This document shows positions 7,663 through 13,429 of a DNA stretch of 16,479 nucleotides, in pieces; the first letter of the stretch is position 1, and each line of letters opens with the position of its first letter. The DNA is from JAVVEZ01 sp032250895. Its GTDB lineage: Bacteria > Pseudomonadota > Gammaproteobacteria > Pseudomonadales > Pseudohongiellaceae. The notes beneath the pieces are model-generated. The model was not told where the DNA came from. It saw only the letters and a list, made by a program, of their open reading frames with translations, and made no database searches. The stretch covers positions 1 to 16,479 of the forward strand of contig JAVVEZ010000076.1 in NCBI GenBank assembly GCA_032250895.1. The letters are read 5' to 3'. A program made the position numbers and the translations under genes.

Positions 7663-9258
7663 TCAGCTAAAGGAAATACCCCGGTAGCCCTGTGCGGCGA
7701 TCTCATGGCATTCGGCCACATAGGCCGGATAGCCCAGATAAGGCATGAAAACCCGGGGCTTGCCGGGAATATTGGCGCCCAGGTACCAGGAATTGCAGCC
7801 CAGCAGCAAGGTGGGTTTCACAATGTCCGCGACATGTGCCACCCAGTCATCTTCGGCCTGGGCCTCGGCATCGATACGACGGTAATCGTGCTGTGCCGCG
7901 TAGCTGATGATGTCGCCGATATAATTCACATGCTGCTCGATGGAGGGCACCATGTTGGTAAACACCGACGGGCTGCCGGGTCCGGTGATGATGAACATAT
8001 TGGGGAAACCGGCAATCATCAGCCCCAGATAGGCTTTCGGGCTTTCGCGCCATTTGTCCCTGATGCTCAGTTGATCGAGCCCGCGGATATCGATGCGGGT
8101 GATGGCGCCGGTCATGGCATCAAAACCGGTGGCAAAGACCAGCGTATCCAGCGGAATGTCCCTGCCGTCCACCTGGATGCCGTGGGCCGTCACTTGTTGA
8201 ATGGGGTTTTTTTTGATGTCCACCAGTGCCACGTTATCCTGGTTGAAGCTCTGGTAGTAGGAGTCCTCCAGGCACAGGCGCTTGCAGCCGATGGCATGTT
8301 TGGGGCACAGGGCGGCGGCCACTTCCGGGTTTTTGACGAGTGTACGGATTTTGTCGCGCAGGAATTGTGCCGCGTAATCATTGGCCTGCTGGCTTACCAC
8401 CAGGTCGGCATAGGCGCCGAAGAAACCCGATCCGCCTTTTTGCCAGCGTGCCTCGAAGGTACGCTGGCGTTCTTCGGGACTGGCGGCCACGGCCAGTTCC
8501 GTGCTGAAGTCAAAATCTGCACCGGTCAGCTGCTGACTGTTGAAGTCACGGAATTGCCTGTAGTTTGACTTGACCCTGCGTTGCACTGCCGGGTCCAGCG
8601 GCTGGTTCCCCGCCATCACGACATAACTGGCGGTGCGCTGGAACACGGTCAGCTGCGCCGCACTTTTGGCCAGGTGCGGCATGACCTGCACGCCGGAGGA
8701 GCCGGTGCCGATCAGGCCCACCCGCTTGCCATTGAAGTCGACCGGGTCATGGGGCCAGTTTGCCGTAAACAGTTTTTCGCCGGCGAAGTCTTTGATGCCG
8801 GGAATATCCGGCTCATTGGGGCAGGACAGGCAACCGGTGGCCAGAATCAGGTAGCGCGCAACGAACGCGGCGCCGGTATCCGTTCGAACCTGCCAGTGGT
8901 CGCGGCCTTGATCATAATCCGCGTTGTTCACCCGGGTCTTGAACATGATGCCGTCGCGCAGTTGAAAACGATCGACCACATGCTTCAGGTAACGCAGTAT
9001 TTCCGGCTGGGTGGCGTAGCGCTCGCTCCATTCCCATTCCTGTTGCAGCTCTTCGGAGAACTGATAGGAATATTCCAGGCTCTCGATGTCGCAGCGGGCG
9101 CCGGGATAACGATTCCAGTACCAGGTGCCGCCGATGTCGTCAGCGGCCTCGATAACGATGGCATGCAGACCCAGTTGCCGGAGTTTGTACAGCATGTAGA
9201 TGCCGGCAAAACCGGCGCCCACCACCACGGCATCCACGTTTTTGGGTTCAGTGTTCAT
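7663..9258 (-). CDS. Baeyer-Villiger-type flavin monooxygenase
   Basis: A 531-residue FAD/NADPH-dependent monooxygenase of the class B (Baeyer-Villiger/FMO) group, which inserts oxygen next to a ketone or oxygenates heteroatoms. The FAD motif GAGFAG is at 14-19. The second fingerprint GGTWYWNRYPGARCD is at 43-57. The NADPH-binding GTGSSG is at 184-189. The main fingerprint FxGxxxHxxxWP is present at 158-169 as FAGEKLFTANWP, with Phe164 in the normal His position. ATG 9258 is preferred: a TGAGAA lies upstream and the Rossmann motif follows at normal distance. ATG 9276 (6 codons longer) and a GTG at 9303 are alternatives. The upstream esterase stops at 9266, so the two are translationally coupled or overlapping. 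Ester product made here would be a natural substrate for that neighbour. The substrate is not predictable. Confidence 0.9.
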   Translation of the reverse strand: MNTEPKNVDAVVVGAGFAGIYMLYKLRQLGLHAIVIEAADDIGGTWYWNRYPGARCDIESLEYSYQFSEELQQEWEWSERYATQPEILRYLKHVVDRFQLRDGIMFKTRVNNADYDQGRDHWQVRTDTGAAFVARYLILATGCLSCPNEPDIPGIKDFAGEKLFTANWPHDPVDFNGKRVGLIGTGSSGVQVMPHLAKSAAQLTVFQRTASYVVMAGNQPLDPAVQRRVKSNYRQFRDFNSQQLTGADFDFSTELAVAASPEERQRTFEARWQKGGSGFFGAYADLVVSQQANDYAAQFLRDKIRTLVKNPEVAAALCPKHAIGCKRLCLEDSYYQSFNQDNVALVDIKKNPIQQVTAHGIQVDGRDIPLDTLVFATGFDAMTGAITRIDIRGLDQLSIRDKWRESPKAYLGLMIAGFPNMFIITGPGSPSVFTNMVPSIEQHVNYIGDIISYAAQHDYRRIDAEAQAEDDWVAHVADIVKPTLLLGCNSWYLGANIPGKPRVFMPYLGYPAYVAECHEIAAQGYRGISFS

Positions 9259-9265
9259 GGTTTTC

Positions 9266-10159
9266 TCATTTTTCATTGGCAGTATGTCGGCGCATGAATT
9301 CACCCGCTCTGTCGATGGCCTGTCGGCCGGGGCTCAGCATGAAACCAAAGGCCTGCCAGACATGCACCATGTCCGGCCAGATTTCCAGGGCCGTGGCCAC
9401 GTCATGGCTGCCTGCCTGTTGCGCAAGACGGGTGGCATCAGAGAGCAGTATTTCGGCAGAACCGACCTGGATGAGCAGGGGAGGCAGCCCCTTGAGATCG
9501 GCATGAAGCGGGGAGGCCAGGGGCTGGTGAGGATCGGCGCCGCCCAGATACAGATCGCGCATGTCCAGCAACCATTCACGGCTGAGTGCCGGATCAGCTG
9601 CCTGCTTGCCGGCCATGGAGACACCTTCACAGGCCAGGTCCGTCCAGGGCGACAATAAAAGTGCTGCCGCCGGCATGGGCAGGCCCTGCTCGCGGGCGCG
9701 CAGGAGTACGGACAGGCTCAGGCCACCACCGGCGGAGTCACCGCCGACAACGATGCGTGATGCCTGCATGCCCTGTTCCAGCAAGGCCCGATAGGCGGCC
9801 ACACCGTCTTCAACAGCGGCCGGAAAGGGATGTTCCGGGGCCAGGCGATAATCCATCGCATAGCTGTCCATGCCACCCGCGCGCCCCAGTTCGCCCGCCA
9901 GATTCCGGTACGCATGGGCACTGCCAATCACAAAGGCTCCGCCATGCAGATAGAGCAGGGCGGCATCGGCGGCGCTTTGCGCACTGCTGATTTTCAAGCC
10001 ATCGACGCCGCCGAGTGTGACAGCCTGAAACCGGAAATCTTCGGCGACCGGGATATTGGCCATCATGGCTGCGAAATTTTCACGCGCCTGGGGAGGCGGG
10101 CAGGCCAGATCCGGTCCGCTTGACCGCAGCATGGCAACGAGCTGTTGAATTTCTGTCAT
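9266..10159 (-). CDS. Alpha/beta hydrolase, HSL family esterase
   Basis: A 297-residue hormone-sensitive-lipase-type (alpha/beta hydrolase fold-3) carboxylesterase, probably cytoplasmic since no signal peptide is seen. The oxyanion-hole HGG is at 72-74. YRLAPEHPFPAA at 104-115 is the family hallmark. The nucleophile is S142 in GDSAGG. The third-residue region GSAEILLSD (233-241) supplies the acid, with E236 in the usual Asp position as in some subfamilies, and the catalytic His is H266 in DMVHVW. It is the first gene of a - strand pair with the Baeyer-Villiger monooxygenase, a combination well known in cyclic ketone degradation: the monooxygenase makes an ester or lactone and the hydrolase opens it. 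A promoter with tandem repeats lies immediately upstream. The ATG at 10159 is the natural family start. Confidence 0.92.
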   Translation of the reverse strand: MTEIQQLVAMLRSSGPDLACPPPQARENFAAMMANIPVAEDFRFQAVTLGGVDGLKISSAQSAADAALLYLHGGAFVIGSAHAYRNLAGELGRAGGMDSYAMDYRLAPEHPFPAAVEDGVAAYRALLEQGMQASRIVVGGDSAGGGLSLSVLLRAREQGLPMPAAALLLSPWTDLACEGVSMAGKQAADPALSREWLLDMRDLYLGGADPHQPLASPLHADLKGLPPLLIQVGSAEILLSDATRLAQQAGSHDVATALEIWPDMVHVWQAFGFMLSPGRQAIDRAGEFMRRHTANEK

Positions 10160-10177
10160 TGTGATGAGAATCCGTGG

Positions 10178-10202
10178 TGAACATCAGCGTTGAACATCAG
10201 CG
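10178..10202. repeat. Tandem 12-bp direct repeat, operator-like
   Basis: Two perfect copies of TGAACATCAGCG (10178-10189 and 10191-10202) are separated by one T, a 13-bp period. On the - strand each reads CGCTGATGTTCA. A related CGCTGACGT lies further upstream at about 10265-10273. The pair covers the expected transcription start and early leader of the esterase gene, 19 bp before its start codon, a position that would suit a repressor site. A recent local duplication is the alternative. Confidence 0.5.
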
Positions 10203-10207
10203 CCGAA

Positions 10208-10236
10208 ATTAGAGCAGGAAAAGTATTGGAAGGCAA
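10208..10236 (-). promoter_or_regulatory. Sigma70-like promoter of the esterase-monooxygenase pair
   Basis: On the - strand a -35 box TTGCCT (10236-10231) and a -10 box TCTAAT (10213-10208) are separated by exactly 17 bp. They match the consensus at 4 of 6 and 5 of 6 bases. The predicted transcription start is near 10201, giving a leader of about 40 nt. This is seen in sequence only. Confidence 0.5.
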
Positions 10237-10279
10237 ACCGGCCGGTCCCGGGCACTCGAGGCGACGTCAGCGCCGAGAT

Positions 10280-10307
10280 GTTGTTTTCCGGCAAAGCGCT
10301 TTATACT
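10280..10307 (+). promoter_or_regulatory. Possible promoter of the 466-residue gene with palindrome
   Basis: The -10 box TATACT at 10302-10307 matches consensus at 5 of 6. The -35 is weak: TTGTTT at 10281-10286 with a short 15-bp spacer. A perfect 10-bp palindrome, AAAGCGCTTT (10293-10302), fills the spacer and touches the -10, so a bound regulator could block it. It would give a leader of roughly 90 nt before the ATG at 10404. Confidence 0.35.
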
Positions 10308-10403
10308 GCCGGGTCCTTGACGGTCTTTGCGTTCCGTATTCCGTCAGAGCTGCTCGCCGCAGATATGCGTTTGCCCTAAACAAAAAAAGATGTGGGGGAA
10401 TAC

Positions 10404-11804
10404 ATGCAAAAGAATAATAGCCCTGTGTATAAAAGCCGGTACCTGAGCGTCCTGGCACTGGCCAGCCTGCTGATTCCGGTTGCGCTGGCGCAGCAAGTTG
10501 CCGATATCGGCTTTACCAGCGTGGGCCGGGCAGCTCCCCTGGCGGCGGATATCAACGAATATGAATTCACCGGTGCCACCATGCGCCGCGACCCAGCCGT
10601 TGCCGGACCCGCCAATGAGCCGCCGACCTTCACTGGCTCGGCCCCACCCGGAAGCAGTCCCCCCGGCATTGAAGCGCTGGCCGTGGACCTGTTCACGTCC
10701 ACGGATTTTTACCAGGATCGTGAGCTGTGGAGTGATCCACGCTATTTTCGCTGCAACAGCTCTGCCGCTATCGAGGATCTGTGGGGTGGCAGCCGTCGTG
10801 CGCCCCTGGTTGGGGACGATCCGCCCAACTCCACAGCGTGGGGCTATTGTGACCGCGATTATCCGCGTGCGGCCATCGTGAGTCCCTATGGTTTTGCAAC
10901 GGCGCAGGAACATTATGAGGCGCTGTTGGCCGAGACGCATCAGCGCGGCGGGCCCACAGAACATACCTACGCCACCGTGCCCGGCGAATGGACCGGCCGT
11001 TACATGCATCCCGGACGCACTCCCGGCAACGGCTACTGGTACCGGATGCGGCATTCGCAGATACCGACCATTCTGTCATTGCTGACAGAGGAGTATCAGA
11101 CCCGCATGGTGCAGGAGGCCTACCACCACGGCCACAGCAATGCGGCCCAATGGCCCTCGCAGTATTGCTGGCCGGAAGGTTTCATGCGGCGCTGGCATGA
11201 AGCCGCGATCTGGGAACAACACATTCTGGTGACGCCCAAACTGGTGCAGATACTGACCGGTGTGGCGCGCAACTTCATCACCGATATTCATGTCGGCCGT
11301 GAGTTCAACATGGAAGGCTCCGTGCCGCGCCTGGGTAGTGACGTGCCGCGCTGGTACGGCGAAACCATCGGTTTCTGGGATCAGGATGTCCTGATCACCT
11401 GGACCTCGAACATTCAGGGCTGGAAGGTCCATGCCGCCCCGGAGCACTCCAACCAATTGCAGACTATCGAGATTTACACGCCGAATCGTGATCAGGACGG
11501 CAACTTCATCGGTTTGAACCACGAAGCCATCTTCTATGATCCGGAAGCCCTGGTGGAACCGGTGCGCATCATCCGCAACTATGTCAAACTCAGCGATTTC
11601 GATGAAGGTGATCCCTATGTCTTCGTCGAGTGCGTTCAGTCTATTTTTCCGATTGATGGCATTGCGACACCCGTTTCACCCGGTCAGGTGATAGAATACA
11701 AGGTGCCTGACATGTACGGGCGTCCCTGGGCCAAAATCTGGGAAGAATACTTCGAACAGGGAATGAAAAGGCCGCAGGAAGAGGATATTTTCAGTTTTGA
11801 ATGA
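10404..11804 (+). CDS. Exported protein of unknown function, 466 residues
   Basis: I chose the ATG at 10404 because the GGGGG just before it fits a ribosome binding site; a GTG at 10392 would add four residues. A Sec signal peptide is visible: positive residues near 10-12, a hydrophobic stretch 13-27 and a probable cut at ALA-QQ. The mature part has many Trp, His and Tyr residues and no recognised catalytic motif. Features that look conserved are a segment RWYGETIGFWD at 316-326 followed by a WTSNIQGW stretch, then LNHEAIFYDPEALVEPVRIIRN, which I recall as typical of uncharacterised proteins in marine Gammaproteobacteria. It may fold as a periplasmic beta-rich protein. It is followed at 48 bp by a DUF6152 gene on the same strand, so the two are probably co-transcribed. 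I do not assign a function. Confidence 0.85.
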   Translation: MQKNNSPVYKSRYLSVLALASLLIPVALAQQVADIGFTSVGRAAPLAADINEYEFTGATMRRDPAVAGPANEPPTFTGSAPPGSSPPGIEALAVDLFTSTDFYQDRELWSDPRYFRCNSSAAIEDLWGGSRRAPLVGDDPPNSTAWGYCDRDYPRAAIVSPYGFATAQEHYEALLAETHQRGGPTEHTYATVPGEWTGRYMHPGRTPGNGYWYRMRHSQIPTILSLLTEEYQTRMVQEAYHHGHSNAAQWPSQYCWPEGFMRRWHEAAIWEQHILVTPKLVQILTGVARNFITDIHVGREFNMEGSVPRLGSDVPRWYGETIGFWDQDVLITWTSNIQGWKVHAAPEHSNQLQTIEIYTPNRDQDGNFIGLNHEAIFYDPEALVEPVRIIRNYVKLSDFDEGDPYVFVECVQSIFPIDGIATPVSPGQVIEYKVPDMYGRPWAKIWEEYFEQGMKRPQEEDIFSFE

Positions 11805-11852
11805 GTCCAACAGATCTATAGGCAAGTCATGCCAATGCCGGAGATAGGAACT

Positions 11853-12347
11853 ATGAATACATGCAGTAAAGTCGCAAGCCTGCTTGCCATCGTGACAGTG
11901 CTGGCTGTCCTGCCGGACACCGGGGTCCAGGCCCATCATTCCTTTGCGATGTATGATTTACAGACCACCCGGGTGTTTACCGGTGTGGTGACGCGCATCG
12001 ATCCGGCACCCAATCATTTGCAGATTTACTTTGCGCCGATGAATGCCGAGCGCAAAAACGTAGAGCGCGACGCCAAGGGCGAACCGGTCATCTGGGCCGT
12101 TGAGATGGGAGGTTCTGCGCAGATGGCCAGAGACGGCGTGTCCGTCAACAGTTTTCCACCCGGCACGGTATTCAGCGTTGGTCTGCACCCTCTGCGCAAC
12201 GGAGAAGCAGCCGGCAGCCGCGAAGGCGGCCTGTTCCGGTGCCCGGACAAGACCCCACCTGCAGCCGGCATGCATTGCGACTCGGTGGAGGGACATATCG
12301 CAATCGGCAATGCGCCGCTGCCGGAGCCGGTGGAGCCGCGGGAATAA
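11853..12347 (+). CDS. DUF6152 family secreted protein
   Basis: A 164-residue protein of the DUF6152 family. The ATG at 11853 is preferred because AGGA lies at correct distance; an ATG at 11829 would put eight polar residues before the signal peptide. The signal peptide covers 1-27, with a probable cut after VQA. This leaves a mature protein beginning His28-His29-Ser-Phe, the conserved family start. The next strand (residues 38-52, RVFTGVVTRIDPAPN) resembles the short beta-barrel TGTVTxxxxxNPH pattern of the family. Two cysteines occur in the C-terminal third (FRC and HCDS). The family has no established function. Its placement after the 466-residue exported protein suggests joint action in the periplasm. 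The exposed N-terminal His pair suggests possible metal binding (inference). Confidence 0.85.
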   Translation: MNTCSKVASLLAIVTVLAVLPDTGVQAHHSFAMYDLQTTRVFTGVVTRIDPAPNHLQIYFAPMNAERKNVERDAKGEPVIWAVEMGGSAQMARDGVSVNSFPPGTVFSVGLHPLRNGEAAGSREGGLFRCPDKTPPAAGMHCDSVEGHIAIGNAPLPEPVEPRE

Positions 12348-12382
12348 GAGTGAGCATGACCCCTGGTTATCAGAAAGGCAGA
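12348..12382. other. Short convergent spacer
   Basis: 35 bp between the DUF6152 gene and the NHL gene. No terminator-like stem with a T-run is visible in either direction. A CAGTC-T-GACTG repeat lies just inside the NHL gene end, but its one-base loop cannot form a hairpin. Confidence 0.4.
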
Positions 12383-13345
12383 TCAGTCTGACTGTTTAAG
12401 GTATTTCTGCACGCGCCGGTTCACCACGTCTGCGACAAAGACGTTGTCATTCTCATCCAGGGTCAGAAAGTGCGCTTCACCAAACTGGCCATTGTCCGCG
12501 CCGGGGCTGCCGATGGCGCCGAGCACCTGGCCATCCATGCTGAGCCTGGCAAACTGACCGTCGAAGCCGGTGGTCATGTACATGTAGCCATCGTCGTGCA
12601 GGTGGATGGCACAGGCCATGGCGTTGAATTTCCATTCGCGTAAGTAGTTTCCCTCAGTATCGAAAATCTGCACGCGGAAGTTTTCGCGGTCGGCGACGTA
12701 GACATTGCCGGCCGCATCGATCTGGATGGAGTGCGCCACGGCGAACTGGCCGGGACCGGTACCCCGGCTGCCCCATTGCTTGATGAACCGCCCTTCCGGT
12801 GTGAACTTCAGGATTCGTGGTTCCGCCGGGCCATGGCCCTGCGCGACATAGATGTTGCCCTCGGCATCGAGCGCCACTTCATTGGGCTGGTTGAACAGAT
12901 GAGAGCCGCTGGCTTCGTTCCATTCGCCGGCCTCACCTTTGTTGCCCAGGGTCATCAGCACCTCACCATCAGGGTTCATTTTCATGACCACCTGGGTGCC
13001 GACATCGGTGACCCAGAGATTGCCGGCCGCATCGATCGTCAGACCGTGGGAACGTCCGAACAGGCTGGGGTCGCCGAAGCTGCGCAGCAGCTTGCCATTG
13101 GCATCGAATTCCAGAAAGGGTTGTTCGCCGCGGTGCAATACCAGCAGGTGACCTGCGGCCGTAAAAGCCACCGAGGCGACGGAAGCAAATTCATGGCCAT
13201 CCATCTGGAAGGCTTCGGCGCCACTCACGGGCAGGTAATCTGTCAAAGGCGGGGCATCGAGCGGAATCAGCGGGCGCTTGGGGGGCTGTGCACCGGCGAC
13301 GGTGGCCAGCATCAGCAACAGGGCTGGAAGTAGCTTGTTCATCAT
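12383..13345 (-). CDS. Secreted NHL-repeat protein
   Basis: A 320-residue six-bladed beta-propeller type protein. I chose the first ATG of an ATGATG pair at 13345 because AGGAGA precedes it and a signal peptide (hydrophobic 5-18, cut near AGA-QP at about 20) starts directly. Repeats show the NHL pattern of a small D-A/E-x-G-N turn followed by VYVAD/IYVAQ/VFVAD strands. Examples are DAAGNLWVTD, DAEGNIYVAQ, DAAGNVYVADRENFRVQIF and DENDNVFVADVVNRRVQKY. NHL propellers usually bind proteins or ligands, and some, such as the peptidyl-alpha-hydroxyglycine lyase domain, are enzymes, but catalytic residues are not evident here. It has its own predicted promoter and follows the FG-GAP gene by 84 bp on the same strand. 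Confidence 0.88.
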   Translation of the reverse strand: MMNKLLPALLLMLATVAGAQPPKRPLIPLDAPPLTDYLPVSGAEAFQMDGHEFASVASVAFTAAGHLLVLHRGEQPFLEFDANGKLLRSFGDPSLFGRSHGLTIDAAGNLWVTDVGTQVVMKMNPDGEVLMTLGNKGEAGEWNEASGSHLFNQPNEVALDAEGNIYVAQGHGPAEPRILKFTPEGRFIKQWGSRGTGPGQFAVAHSIQIDAAGNVYVADRENFRVQIFDTEGNYLREWKFNAMACAIHLHDDGYMYMTTGFDGQFARLSMDGQVLGAIGSPGADNGQFGEAHFLTLDENDNVFVADVVNRRVQKYLKQSD

Positions 13346-13366
13346 GGTTCTCCTGTGTATTGGCCG

Positions 13367-13395
13367 AGTATAAAGGAATTGGACCACATGCCCAA
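13367..13395 (-). promoter_or_regulatory. Sigma70-like promoter of the NHL gene
   Basis: On the - strand a -35 box TTGGGC (13395-13390) and a -10 box TATACT (13372-13367) are separated by 17 bp. The -10 matches consensus at 5 of 6 bases, the -35 at 3 of 6. Transcription would start near 13360, leaving a very short leader that still contains the AGGAGA ribosome binding site. This suggests the NHL gene can be expressed apart from the upstream FG-GAP gene. Confidence 0.5.
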
Positions 13396-13429
13396 CGAGT
13401 CCGCCATTTTTGGGAGGACGGATGTCTGT

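Noticed and set aside
6039..7721. A 560-codon open frame on the - strand opposite the ankyrin gene
   Set aside because: It mirrors the periodic codon pattern of the ankyrin repeats. There is no ribosome binding site, signal or recognisable domain.
7408..8568. A 386-codon + strand open frame running from the ankyrin gene into the monooxygenase gene
   Set aside because: It crosses the convergent gene ends and is antisense to an intact monooxygenase with all its fingerprints in frame.
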